From positions 124,001 through 188,000 of the forward strand of contig NZ_VKKX01000052.1 of assembly GCF_008271655.1 (NCBI RefSeq): a DNA stretch of 64,000 bases, read 5' to 3'. Shown in pieces: positions 1-8,188 of the stretch (positions are counted from its first letter, which is position 1; each line of letters starts with the position of its first letter). The notes beneath the pieces were generated by a model that saw nothing but the letters and a program-made list of their open reading frames with translations, did no database searches and was not told where the DNA came from. A program made the translations under genes and the position numbers. The DNA comes from Gemmobacter caeruleus. Its GTDB lineage: Bacteria > Pseudomonadota > Alphaproteobacteria > Rhodobacterales > Rhodobacteraceae.

Positions 1-500
1 AGCAGGCGGAACTCGGTCGGGCCCAGCTTGAGCATCGCGCCCTGACGGGTGACGCGATGGGTTTCCGGGTCGAGCAGGATATCGCCGAATTCCAGCACCA
101 CCCCGGCGGTCGAGGGGCGCACCCGGCGCAGTTGCGCCCGCGCCCGCGCCATCAGTTCCAGCACGGAATAGGGCTTGATGACGTAATCGTCGGCCCCGGT
201 TTCCAGCCCGCGCACGCGATCCACCTCTTCGGCGCGGGCCGACAACAGGATGATCGGGATCGCGCGGGTTTCGGGGCGCATCTTCAGGCGGCGGCAGACC
301 TCGATCCCCGAAAGGTTGGGCATCATCCAGTCGAGGATGATGATGTCGGGGGCGGTTTCCTCCACCAGCATCATCGCCTCCTCGCCATCGGCGGCCTGGG
401 TGACGGCAAAGCCCTCGGCCTCCAGATTATAGGCCAGAACCTCGCGCTGTGCCGGCTCGTCCTCGACCAGAAGCACCGTGGGCTGTTCGTGTCGCGCCAT
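1..500 (-). CDS. phoB: Phosphate regulon response regulator PhoB (partial, C-terminus off the window)
   Basis: Response regulator of the phosphate regulon, reading leftwards from an ATG at 500. About 166 of the usual ~229 codons are in the window. The receiver domain (residues ~8-122) shows the acidic pair E13/D14, the phospho-acceptor D57 in LDWMMPN, S87 and the conserved lysine K109 in VIKPYS. From about residue 135 the OmpR/PhoB winged-helix domain begins. In this family PhoR phosphorylates PhoB under phosphate starvation and PhoB then binds Pho boxes. The gene lies 4 bases after phoU and is the last visible gene of the pst operon, so it is probably autoregulated through the Pho box before pstS. 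No phoR kinase gene is seen in the window. Confidence 0.95.
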   Translation of the reverse strand, partial: MARHEQPTVLLVEDEPAQREVLAYNLEAEGFAVTQAADGEEAMMLVEETAPDIIILDWMMPNLSGIEVCRRLKMRPETRAIPIILLSARAEEVDRVRGLETGADDYVIKPYSVLELMARARAQLRRVRPSTAGVVLEFGDILLDPETHRVTRQGAMLKLGPTEFRL

Positions 501-504
501 CTGT

Positions 505-1230
505 TCAGGCCCCCGCATCCGGGGCGACCGACAGGGCGGTGACGCCGGTTTCCTTGGGGCGTTCGTCCTCGGGCATGCGGCCCTCGACCAGATAGATCAC
601 CTGTTCGGCGATGCCGGTCGCGTGGTCACCCACCCGTTCGATGTTCTTGGCGATGAAATGCAGATGCATGCAGGGGGTGATGGTGCGGGTATCCTCAAGC
701 ATATGCGTGAGGAATTCGCGGAACAGCCCGTTATACATCTGGTCGATCTCGCGGTCGCGCTGGCGCACATCGGCGGCCATGCGGGTATCGCGGGCGATAT
801 AGGCATCCAGCGCATCCTTGAGCTGCATCACCACCGCGCGGCTCATCCGGCGGATCGACCCGGTGGCGCCGTCGATCGGCATCATGCCATTCAGCACGAC
901 CGAGCGTTTGGCCAGGTTCTTGGCGTAATCGCCGCAGCGTTCCAGATTGGCCGCGATGCGCATCACCGTCAGCACGGTGCGCAGGTCGCTGGCCGTGGGG
1001 CCGCGCAGTGCGATCAGGCGGGCGCATTCGGTATGGACCTGTTCCTCCAGCGCGTCGATCACCTTGTCATCGGCGCGCACCCGGGCGGCCAGTTCCTCGT
1101 CGCGGGTATCAAGGGCCTGGGCGGCATCCAGAAGCGCGGTTTCCACCAGCCCGCCCATCTTCATCACCATGGCCTGCACGCCCTCCAGATCGCGGTCGAA
1201 GGACGAAACGATGTGCTTTTCGCTGTGCAT
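505..1230 (-). CDS. phoU: Phosphate signalling protein PhoU
   Basis: A 241-residue all-helical protein with two PhoU repeats, which matches the family length. In known systems PhoU links the Pst transporter to the PhoR-PhoB pair and holds PhoB off when phosphate is plentiful. The ATG at 1230 (MHSEKHIV...) is chosen because the reading frame further upstream runs into the end of pstB and does not look like PhoU. It follows pstB by 13 bases and precedes phoB by 4, so the three are almost certainly cotranscribed. The acidic metal-binding signatures of PhoU helices recur, for example RCGDYAKN and RVGDHATG near the middles of the two repeats. Confidence 0.96.
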   Translation of the reverse strand: MHSEKHIVSSFDRDLEGVQAMVMKMGGLVETALLDAAQALDTRDEELAARVRADDKVIDALEEQVHTECARLIALRGPTASDLRTVLTVMRIAANLERCGDYAKNLAKRSVVLNGMMPIDGATGSIRRMSRAVVMQLKDALDAYIARDTRMAADVRQRDREIDQMYNGLFREFLTHMLEDTRTITPCMHLHFIAKNIERVGDHATGIAEQVIYLVEGRMPEDERPKETGVTALSVAPDAGA

Positions 1231-1243
1231 GAACTGCCCCCGC

Positions 1244-2041
1244 TCAGCCGATACGGCCGGTAATGTAGGATTCGGTGCGCGGATCGCGCGGATTGGTGAA
1301 GATCTGGCCGGTCTCGCCGAATTCGACCAGATTGCCGAGATGGAAGAACGCCGTGCGCTGGCTGACGCGGGCGGCCTGCTGCATCGAATGGGTGACAATC
1401 ACGACCGAGAACTGGCTGCGCAATTCGTCGATCAGCTCCTCCACCTGCGCGGTGGCGATCGGGTCGAGCGCGGAACAGGGTTCGTCCATCAGCAGCACCT
1501 CGGGCGAGGTGGCGATGGCGCGGGCGATGCAGAGGCGCTGTTGCTGGCCCCCCGACAGGCCGGTGCCGGGCGCCGACAGGCGGTCCTTCACCTCGTTCCA
1601 GAGGGCGGCCTTTTTCAGCGCGGTCTCCACCACCTCGTCCAGATCGGCTTTTGACCGGGTCAGCCCGTGGATCTTGGGGCCGTAGGCCACATTGTCATAA
1701 ATCGACTTGGGAAAGGGGTTGGGCTTCTGGAACACCATCCCCACCCGGGCGCGCAGCGTCACCGGGTCCACCCGCTTGTCGTAGATATCCTCGCCCTCCA
1801 GCAGGATCTGGCCCAGAACGCGGGCCGAGGCGACGGTGTCGTTCATCCGGTTCAGGCAGCGCAGGAAGGTGGATTTGCCGCAGCCCGACGGGCCGATGAA
1901 AGCGGTGACGGTATTTTGCAGGATGTCGATATCCACATCCTTGAGCGCGTGGTTGTCGCCGTAATAGACCTGCACGCCCCGCGCGGTCATCTTGGCGGTC
2001 TGGGTCTCCACGTCCCGTTCCAGGATACGCATGTCGTTCAT
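1244..2041 (-). CDS. pstB: Phosphate ABC transporter ATP-binding protein PstB
   Basis: ATPase of the high-affinity phosphate importer PstSCAB, 265 residues. Walker [10 protein letters not shown] is at residues ~50-58, the Q-loop glutamine is near 105 (FQKPNPFP, typical of PstB), the signature LSGGQQQR is at ~162-169, and Walker B LLMDEP is at ~183-188 with the switch histidine in VTHSMQQ. It binds the cytoplasmic side of PstC/PstA and couples ATP hydrolysis to phosphate entry. It sits 12 bases after pstA and 13 before phoU in the leftward operon, so expression should follow the Pho box in front of pstS. Confidence 0.97.
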   Translation of the reverse strand: MNDMRILERDVETQTAKMTARGVQVYYGDNHALKDVDIDILQNTVTAFIGPSGCGKSTFLRCLNRMNDTVASARVLGQILLEGEDIYDKRVDPVTLRARVGMVFQKPNPFPKSIYDNVAYGPKIHGLTRSKADLDEVVETALKKAALWNEVKDRLSAPGTGLSGGQQQRLCIARAIATSPEVLLMDEPCSALDPIATAQVEELIDELRSQFSVVIVTHSMQQAARVSQRTAFFHLGNLVEFGETGQIFTNPRDPRTESYITGRIG

Positions 2042-2053
2042 ATCGGTGCCCCC

Positions 2054-3394
2054 TTACCAGCGGCGTTCAAAGCGGCGGCGCAGTATGATTGCGACCGCGT
2101 TCATGATCAGAAGAAAGACCATCAGCACGATGATGGCCCCGGAGGCGCGTTCCACAAAGGCCGGATCGGAACGCTGCGTCCATTGATAGACCTGCACGGG
2201 CAGGGCGGTGGCGGGCTGCATCAGCCCTTCGGGCGGCGCCGAGGGGAAATCCTTGACGAAGGCCACCATGCCGATCAGCAGGAGCGGCGCGCTTTCGCCA
2301 AGCGCCCGCGCAAGGCCCAGGATGGTGCCGGTCAGGATGCCCGGCATCGCCAGCGGCAGCACATGGTGAAAGATCGCCTGATTGCGCGAGGCGCCGACGC
2401 CAAGTGCCGCGTCACGGATCGAGGGCGGCACGGCCTTCAGCGCGGCGCGCGTCGCGATGATGATCGTGGGCAGCGTCATCAGCGTCAGCACCAGGCCGCC
2501 GACGATGGGGGCCGATTGCGGCAAGCCCATGAAGTTGATGAACAGCGCCAGCGCGAGGATGCCGTAAACGATCGAGGGCACCGCCGCGAGATTGGCGATA
2601 TTCACCTCGATCAGGTCGGTCCACCGGTTCTTGGGCGCCATTTCCTCCAGATAGATCGAGGTGGCCACCCCGATGGGCAGCGACAGGACCAGCACGATCA
2701 GCATCATATAGGCCGATCCCAGGATCGCGACGCCCAGACCCGCGGCCTCGGGGCGCAGTTCGGAGGCGTCCGCGCCGGTCAGGAAGGCCATGTTGAAGCC
2801 CAGCCCGATCAGCCCGGCCTCGCGCATCTTCTGCGCCAGTTCCAGTTGCGCGGGCGAAATGTTGCTGTCGCGCGCCGCACTTTCCAGCGTGACGCGGCCC
2901 TTGAAGAACCCGTCCACCCGGCCATTGGCCAGAAGCTTTACCTCGACCGTCTGCCCGACCAGCGTCGGGTCGGCCAGCACCTGATTGCGCAGGGTCGCCG
3001 CGGCCTCTTGCGACAGAAGGCCCGACAGTTCCTTCTTGCTCAGCCCTTCGGTGGACAGGCCCTTGGCGGCCAGTGCCTCGGTCAGCGCGGTGTCGATCAG
3101 CTTGCTGTAGCCGATGGTGGTGACCTTCTTCATCACCTCGGGGTCGCGGGTGCCGGATTTGTCGAGCGTCTTTTCCGTCAGCGTGATCGGCAGGGTGACA
3201 AAGGTCTGGCGAAAGGCGCCCAGACCATTGCCCAGAACCGAGGTCAGCAGCACCACAAGCGCCAGGATCGAGATCGCGATGGCAGCGGCGCCATAGAGGC
3301 GAAAGCGCGTCTCGGCGGCCTTGCGCGCCTTGGTGCGGGGATCCAGCACCAGAAGCGAGCCTCGGGCCGCGATAGGATGGGTCGCGTCGGTCAT
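2054..3394 (-). CDS. pstA: Phosphate ABC transporter permease PstA, long form
   Basis: Inner-membrane permease subunit of the phosphate importer. At 446 residues it is about 150 longer than E. coli PstA. The N-terminal part has one membrane segment (about residues 35-60) followed by a soluble, probably periplasmic stretch to about residue 215. This resembles the DUF3333-type extension known in alphaproteobacterial PstA. The C-terminal half is the normal binding-protein-dependent permease domain with about five to six membrane segments and the EAA-like loop (ALGVGASRNQ). Its start overlaps the end of pstC by 4 bases (3391-3394), which suggests translational coupling. The job of the extension is not known from sequence. 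Confidence 0.95.
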   Translation of the reverse strand: MTDATHPIAARGSLLVLDPRTKARKAAETRFRLYGAAAIAISILALVVLLTSVLGNGLGAFRQTFVTLPITLTEKTLDKSGTRDPEVMKKVTTIGYSKLIDTALTEALAAKGLSTEGLSKKELSGLLSQEAAATLRNQVLADPTLVGQTVEVKLLANGRVDGFFKGRVTLESAARDSNISPAQLELAQKMREAGLIGLGFNMAFLTGADASELRPEAAGLGVAILGSAYMMLIVLVLSLPIGVATSIYLEEMAPKNRWTDLIEVNIANLAAVPSIVYGILALALFINFMGLPQSAPIVGGLVLTLMTLPTIIIATRAALKAVPPSIRDAALGVGASRNQAIFHHVLPLAMPGILTGTILGLARALGESAPLLLIGMVAFVKDFPSAPPEGLMQPATALPVQVYQWTQRSDPAFVERASGAIIVLMVFLLIMNAVAIILRRRFERRW

Positions 3395-4836
3395 TCGTAT
3401 TGTTCCCGGTATTTGCGCACGATCACCAGCGCCAGCACATTGAGCGCGAGCGTGAAGCAGAACAAGGTCAGGCCAAGGGCAAAGGCCACCAGCGTCTCGG
3501 GGCTGGCGAATTCGGTATCGCCGGTCAGCTGGCTCACGATCTTCACCGTCACGGTGGTCATCGCCTCAAAGGGGTTGAGGCTCATCTTCGCGGCGGCGCC
3601 GGCGCCCATCACCACGATCATCGTCTCGCCGATGGCGCGGCTGGCGGCCAGCAGCACCGCGCCGACGATGCCGGGCAGGGCGGCGGGCAGCACCACCTGT
3701 TTCACGGTCTCCGATTGCGTGGCACCCAGGCCATAAGACCCGTCGCGCATCGCCTGCGGCACCGCGTTGATGATGTCATCCGACAGCGAGGAGACAAAGG
3801 GAATGAGCATGATGCCCATCACCAGCCCCGCCGTCATCACCGACGAGGACGAGGCGCCAAGGCCCAGCGGTTGCGCGAACCAGTCGCGCAGGAAGGGGCC
3901 GACGGTGATCAGCGCAAAGAGGCCATAGACGATGGTCGGGATGCCCGCCAGGATCTCGATCGCGGGCTTGGCAAAGCTGCGCACCTTGCGGCCGGCATAT
4001 TCCGACAGATAGATCGCCGCCATCAGCCCGATCGGCACCGAAACCACCAGCGCGATCACCGAAACGTAAAGCGTGCCCCAGACCAGCGGCCACAGGCCCA
4101 GATCGGAGCCGCCACCGAATTTCGGGTTCCAGGTGGTCGAGAAGAAGAATTTGCCGAAATCGTAGATGCGGAAGAAATGCACGCTTTCAAAGACCAGCGA
4201 GGCGACGATGCCAAAGGTCGTGGCGACCGCAATCAGCGAACAGCCGATCAGCACCAGCGTCGTCAACTGCTCCACCAGGTTGCGGGCGCGCAGGTCGGGG
4301 CGGATGCGCCACAGCGCGATGGCGAAACCCGCCGCCGCGATCAGCGCCACCACCAGCACCATGGCACCCTGTCCGCGGGTGGCGGCGGCGCGATAATCGG
4401 TCGCGGCCTTCAGCACCGCCGGGTCGATCTCAGCGCCCAGGGCGACGCCGGCCGACGCCAGTTGCCCGCGCAGCGCGGCCGGGTCTTGTGTCAGCGCGGC
4501 CAGATCGGCGGCGGGCAGGCTGCCCTCCAGCCGGTCCAGCCCCGAGGCGATGCGGCGCAGGTCGGCCATGGCCAGATCGGTGCTGCCGGCGGCATCGGCG
4601 GGCAGTTGCGCCGCGATCTGCCCTTGCAGCAGCGCCGGCTGCACGAACAGCCAGGCCGCCAGCACCAGCAGCGCCGGTACCGCCGTCGCCAGCGCGACCG
4701 ACCAGCCGTAATAGGCGGGCAGGGAATGCAGCGCGCGCGGGTCGCCCTTGACGGACGAAAGGGCGCGCCCGCGCCCCAGAAGAAAACCGAAGGCCGCGAG
4801 GCCCAGAACGATCAGCGTCAGAAGACCAAGGCTCAT
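3391..4836 (-). CDS. pstC: Phosphate ABC transporter permease PstC, long form
   Basis: Second permease of PstSCAB, 481 residues compared with about 320 in E. coli. The N-terminal ~165 residues contain two membrane segments (about 1-20 and 45-70) around an Ala/Asp-rich soluble loop, followed by a further segment. The standard ABC permease domain follows, with the loop YGLGATQSETVKQVVLPAA matching the PstC EAA motif. Start ATG at 4836. It is separated from pstS by a 60-base gap that holds a strong hairpin, while downstream genes are tightly packed. This layout would let PstS be made in excess over the membrane subunits. Confidence 0.95.
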   Translation of the reverse strand: MSLGLLTLIVLGLAAFGFLLGRGRALSSVKGDPRALHSLPAYYGWSVALATAVPALLVLAAWLFVQPALLQGQIAAQLPADAAGSTDLAMADLRRIASGLDRLEGSLPAADLAALTQDPAALRGQLASAGVALGAEIDPAVLKAATDYRAAATRGQGAMVLVVALIAAAGFAIALWRIRPDLRARNLVEQLTTLVLIGCSLIAVATTFGIVASLVFESVHFFRIYDFGKFFFSTTWNPKFGGGSDLGLWPLVWGTLYVSVIALVVSVPIGLMAAIYLSEYAGRKVRSFAKPAIEILAGIPTIVYGLFALITVGPFLRDWFAQPLGLGASSSSVMTAGLVMGIMLIPFVSSLSDDIINAVPQAMRDGSYGLGATQSETVKQVVLPAALPGIVGAVLLAASRAIGETMIVVMGAGAAAKMSLNPFEAMTTVTVKIVSQLTGDTEFASPETLVAFALGLTLFCFTLALNVLALVIVRKYREQYE

Positions 4837-4861
4837 CTGTCTTGCGTCCGTGAAAAGGGAT

Positions 4862-4885
4862 CGGGGGGCGACGGTTCGCCCCCCG
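4862..4885 (-). terminator. Intercistronic hairpin between pstS and pstC
   Basis: A perfect 10-bp stem (4862-4871 pairing with 4876-4885) closes on a CGGT tetraloop. It lies 11 bases after the pstS stop codon and is followed on the minus strand by a short pyrimidine run (CCCTTTTC). It could act as a partial terminator or as a 3' stabiliser of the pstS message, keeping binding protein above permease levels, as known for other binding-protein operons. The role is inferred. Confidence 0.7.
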
Positions 4886-4896
4886 CAATCGTCAGC

Positions 4897-5952
4897 TTAT
4901 TGCAGCGGGCCCATCGGGGTTTCCGCGGCAACCATTTCCTGCGTCGCGGCCAGGTCCGGGTCCGACACCAGGCCATAGGCGGCCAGCGGGCCTTCCGGGC
5001 CGGCCATGTCATCCGACACGAAGAATTCGAGATATTCCTTCAGGCCGGGGATCACGCCCAGATGCGCCTTCTTGACGTAGAAGTAGAGCGGGCGCGACAC
5101 CGGATATTCGCCCTTGGAGATCGTCTCGACCGAGGGGACGATCCCGTCGATGGTGGCGACCTTCAGCTTGTCGGTGTTGTTCTGGTAGAAGGACAGGCCG
5201 AACACGCCCACGGCGGCCTTGTTGGCGGCGATGCGGGCCAGCGTCTCGGTATAGTCGCCGTCGATATCGACCGAAGCGCCGTCGGTGCGCACTTCCAGGC
5301 ACTTTTCGCCGGCTTCTTTCTTCTTGGCGTCGTCATCGGCGCCGGTCGAGGCGGCGAGGAACAGGTCATAGGCGCCGGTGGTCTTGCAGCCTTCCTCCAG
5401 CAGCTTCACGTCGAACACCTCGCGGGTGCCGTGCTTGGTGCCGGGGATGAAGGCCAGAATGTCCTGGGCGGGCAGGGCGGCGTTCACATCGGCCCATTGC
5501 TTCGCGCCATTGGCGGCCAGCGCGCCGTCCTTGGCCACATTGGCGGCCAGGGCGCCGTAGACATCGGCGGGGGTCAGCGCGAAATCGGCGCCGCCGATAT
5601 CCGAGGCGAAGACGATCCCGTCATAGCCTATGCGCACTTCCATGATTTCGTTCACGCCGTTCTGGGCGCAAAGGTCGATATCGGACTGCTTGATGCGGCT
5701 GGAGGAGTTGGCGATGTCGATGGTGTTTTCGCCCACGCCTTCGCACAGCTTCTTGCGGCCCGCGCCCGAACCGCCACCCTCGACCACCGGGGTCGGGAAG
5801 TCGAAATTCTCGCCAAAGGCTTCGGCGACGATGGTCGCATAGGGCAGCACCGTCGAGGAGCCGGCGATCTGGATATTGTCGCGGGCCAGGGCGCCGGTGG
5901 CCGAGGCGGCCACCATGGCAATGGCAGAGACGGTGAGTTTCATGGCAGACAT
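4897..5952 (-). CDS. pstS: Periplasmic phosphate-binding protein PstS
   Basis: Substrate-binding protein of the Pst importer, 351 residues. The first ~23 residues form a signal peptide ending near ALARD. The mature protein contains the phosphate-binding signature GSSTVLP and the GGGSGAG loop, then the IDIANSSSRI stretch typical of this family. The ATG at 5952 is preferred because a GGAG Shine-Dalgarno stands 6 bases upstream. ATGs at 5982 and 5964 give improbable extensions before the signal peptide, and one at 5943 is internal. It is the first gene of the pst-pho operon and has a Pho box about 63 bases before its start. Confidence 0.96.
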   Translation of the reverse strand: MSAMKLTVSAIAMVAASATGALARDNIQIAGSSTVLPYATIVAEAFGENFDFPTPVVEGGGSGAGRKKLCEGVGENTIDIANSSSRIKQSDIDLCAQNGVNEIMEVRIGYDGIVFASDIGGADFALTPADVYGALAANVAKDGALAANGAKQWADVNAALPAQDILAFIPGTKHGTREVFDVKLLEEGCKTTGAYDLFLAASTGADDDAKKKEAGEKCLEVRTDGASVDIDGDYTETLARIAANKAAVGVFGLSFYQNNTDKLKVATIDGIVPSVETISKGEYPVSRPLYFYVKKAHLGVIPGLKEYLEFFVSDDMAGPEGPLAAYGLVSDPDLAATQEMVAAETPMGPLQ

Positions 5953-6014
5953 CGGGTTCTCCATCTGTGTCCGGTCGGGCACTTGCCCTTGAGCCGAGGG
6001 GGTAGCCGCCGGAT

Positions 6015-6043
6015 GTGACGGTCATGCAAGATTTCTGTGACAG
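6015..6043 (-). promoter_or_regulatory. Pho box (PhoB binding site) upstream of pstS
   Basis: Read on the minus strand the site is CTGTCAC-AGAA-ATCTTGC-ATGA-CCGTCAC. This is three 7-base units at an 11-base period, with short A/T-biased spacers between them. Two of the units match the CTGTCAY consensus for PhoB direct repeats closely and the middle one is weaker. It lies about 63 bases upstream of the pstS start, in the intergenic region shared with the divergent aldehyde dehydrogenase gene. Confidence 0.82.
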
Positions 6044-6126
6044 TTTTGTAAAACCCGCCGGGGCCGGTGCCGGGGTGACGCCACGTTTGCGATGCGCGGC
6101 GGCGCTCCGGTGATAGTCTGCGCGCC

Positions 6127-7536
6127 ATGGCGGAGGAAAATACGGTGCTGGAACAAGTGTTTGAGGCGCAGGGCGCTGCCGGGGCGGCACGGCGGCGCGA
6201 TTTTGGTCTGGCGGCGCGGCGGGCGGCTCTGGGGCGGCTGGCACAGGCCGTGCAGCGCGCCGAATCCGCGATTTGTGACGCGCTGGCCGCCGATCTGGGG
6301 CGTGCCCCGGCAGAATCGCTGCTGGTGGAGGTCACGCCGCTGTTGCAAGACCTCGCCGAGGCGCGCCGCCACCTGCCGCGATGGATGCGCCCGCGCCGGG
6401 TGCGCGGTGGGCTGGCCGGGCTGGGCACCGTGGCGCGGCTGGTGCCCGAACCGCGCGGCCGGGCGCTGATCATCGCGCCCTGGAACTATCCGGTCTCGCT
6501 CGCGCTCGGACCGCTGGTTTCGGCGCTGGCGGCGGGGTGCAGCGCCATCATCAAGCCCTCGGAACTGGCGCCCGCCACATCGGCCCTGATCGCGCGGCTG
6601 GTGGCCGATTGCTTTCCGCCCGATCTGGTCGCGGTGGTCGAAGGCGACATGGACGTGGCAACGCGGCTGCTGGCGCTGCCCTTCGACCACATCTTCTTTA
6701 CCGGCTCGCCCGCCGTGGGGCGGGTCGTCATGGCCGCCGCCGCCCGGCATCTGACTTCGGTCACGCTGGAGCTGGGCGGCAAGTCGCCCTGCATCATCGG
6801 CCCCGGCGCCGATCTGGCGCGCGCGGCCCGCTGGGTGGCCTTTGGCAAATTCGCCAATGCCGGGCAGACCTGCATCGCGCCCGATCATCTGTTCGTGCAT
6901 GACAGCATCGCCGCGCCCTTCAAGGCCGCCCTGCTGGCCGAGATCGCGCGCATATACCCCGCAGGGCGCGATCTGGCCGCCATTGTCAGCGACCGCCACG
7001 CGACGCGGCTGCGTGACATGCTGGCCGAGGCGCTGAACCGCGGCGCGCGGCTGCTGACCGGCGGGCCGGGGCAGGGGCGGCAGATGCCGCCCTCGGTGCT
7101 GGAGGCGCTGGCCCCCGACACGCCGCTCGCCTGCGAGGAAATCTTTGGCCCGATCCTGCCGATCTTGCCTTTTTCAGACATCGAGACGGTGATTTCCCGC
7201 ATCAATGCCGGGGACAAGCCGCTGGCGCTTTATATATTCGATCATGACCGGGCCATGATCGACCGGGTGATCGCCGGCACGTCCTCAGGCGCGGTCGGGG
7301 TCAATCTGACGATGATCCACTTCTCGCATCCCGGCCTGCCCTTTGGCGGGGTGGGGGTGTCGGGGCAGGGGCAGGCGCATGGCCGCTGGGGGTTTCTGGC
7401 CTTCAGCCACGAAAAGCCGGTGCTGGAAAACCGCTTCAGCCCGGCGCCGCTGCTGTTCCCGCCCTATGGCGCCCGCAGCCGCCGGATGATCGGCTGGGTC
7501 AAGCGGCTGACCGCGTGGTCGCTGCCGCGCCGCTAG
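6127..7536 (+). CDS. Aldehyde dehydrogenase, ALDH3 / coniferyl-aldehyde-dehydrogenase-like
   Basis: NAD(P)+-dependent aldehyde dehydrogenase of about 469 residues, oxidising an aldehyde to its acid. The catalytic glutamate is E215 in LELGGKSP and the catalytic cysteine is C249 in NAGQTCIAPD. The APWNYP stretch near residue 120 and the FTGSPAVG loop near 193 line the cofactor site. The QTCIAPD form and the absence of a long N-terminal oligomerisation region fit the ALDH3/coniferyl aldehyde group. The real substrate cannot be read from sequence. The first ATG (6127) has no Shine-Dalgarno, whereas a GTG at 6145 follows GGAGG by 8 bases and may be the true start. It diverges from pstS. Confidence 0.9.
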   Translation: MAEENTVLEQVFEAQGAAGAARRRDFGLAARRAALGRLAQAVQRAESAICDALAADLGRAPAESLLVEVTPLLQDLAEARRHLPRWMRPRRVRGGLAGLGTVARLVPEPRGRALIIAPWNYPVSLALGPLVSALAAGCSAIIKPSELAPATSALIARLVADCFPPDLVAVVEGDMDVATRLLALPFDHIFFTGSPAVGRVVMAAAARHLTSVTLELGGKSPCIIGPGADLARAARWVAFGKFANAGQTCIAPDHLFVHDSIAAPFKAALLAEIARIYPAGRDLAAIVSDRHATRLRDMLAEALNRGARLLTGGPGQGRQMPPSVLEALAPDTPLACEEIFGPILPILPFSDIETVISRINAGDKPLALYIFDHDRAMIDRVIAGTSSGAVGVNLTMIHFSHPGLPFGGVGVSGQGQAHGRWGFLAFSHEKPVLENRFSPAPLLFPPYGARSRRMIGWVKRLTAWSLPRR

Positions 7537-7625
7537 GGCCCCCGCTGCCCTGATTGTGATGGCGCCGGGGCTTTCCCCGCCCGCGCGGCCGGGCTAGACT
7601 GCGGCACAGCCAAAGGAAACCATCC

Positions 7626-8003
7626 ATGCTTCGCCCCCTTGCCGCCGCCCTTGCCCTCAGCCTTGCCGCCAGCCCGCTGCTGGCCTGGACCCATCGCGAT
7701 GGCGCCCGGATCGAGCCGCGCGGCGCAGGCGGGTTCGAGGTGCTGGCCCGCCCCGGCCTTTCCGCCTCCGAGGCATGGTGCGCGGCGGGCGATTATGCCG
7801 GGCAGGCGCTGAACCTTGGCCCGCAGGCCCGGATCTGGCGCGCCTCGCCGGCGCCGCGCCGGGTGGGGCAGGGCATCGCCTTTACCCTCTCGCCCGAAGG
7901 CAGCGCCGGCAAGACCGGGCTTTTCCTGTTCGGCCCCGATGACGGGTCGATCAGCGTGGCCTTTGCCCGGCAATTGTGCTGGGGCCAGCACGGGCGCGGC
8001 TGA
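7626..8003 (+). CDS. Small secreted protein of unknown function
   Basis: A 125-residue protein with a clear signal peptide: basic MLRP, a hydrophobic Ala/Leu core, and probable cleavage after SPLLA near residue 19. The mature ~105 residues contain two cysteines (in AWCAAGDY and QLCWGQ) that could form a disulfide in the periplasm. I recognise no domain. An AAAGGAAA Shine-Dalgarno precedes the ATG. It stands alone between the aldehyde dehydrogenase and nrdR, with a terminator-like inverted repeat 46 bases downstream. Confidence 0.8.
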   Translation: MLRPLAAALALSLAASPLLAWTHRDGARIEPRGAGGFEVLARPGLSASEAWCAAGDYAGQALNLGPQARIWRASPAPRRVGQGIAFTLSPEGSAGKTGLFLFGPDDGSISVAFARQLCWGQHGRG

Positions 8004-8049
8004 CCAAACCCCCGGCGCCTGACGCCCCCCTGAGTCCTGCGCGCCACAG

Positions 8050-8079
8050 TTGCACCCCCAGATGATGCGGTGCAATTTT
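8050..8079 (+). terminator. Terminator-like inverted repeat after the small secreted protein gene
   Basis: TTGCACC (8050-8056) pairs with GGTGCAA (8069-8075) across a 12-base loop and is followed by a TTTT run. The 7-bp stem is modest, so this is a tentative rho-independent terminator for the gene ending at 8003. Confidence 0.45.
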
Positions 8080-8115
8080 CCGTCTGGCCGAAACCTGTGC
8101 CCTTGCGCTAGCCTC

Positions 8116-8124
8116 TGTGGATAA
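8116..8124 (-). promoter_or_regulatory. Perfect DnaA box upstream of nrdR
   Basis: The plus strand reads TGTGGATAA, the reverse complement of TTATCCACA, which is an exact match to the strong DnaA-box consensus. It lies 65 bases before the nrdR start codon. A single 9-mer can occur by chance, but in GC-rich DNA this one is not expected often. DnaA control of nucleotide-supply genes is known in other bacteria. Confidence 0.55.
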
Positions 8125-8188
8125 CTGGGGTCCGCCTTCAAGGAACCCCGGACGAGGCAGGACAGACAGAAACAAAGGGGGACGGCCG

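Noticed and set aside
1667-6018. Very long plus-strand open frames opposite the pst genes (for example 1667-3736 and 3400-6018)
   Set aside because: They are rich in His, Gln, Arg and Gly, have no recognisable domain, and mirror well-defined pst/pho genes on the other strand. This is the usual effect of high-GC codon bias.
1-6126. phoR kinase gene expected in or next to the phosphate operon
   Set aside because: The region upstream of pstS holds only the divergent aldehyde dehydrogenase; if phoR exists it is beyond the left edge or elsewhere.
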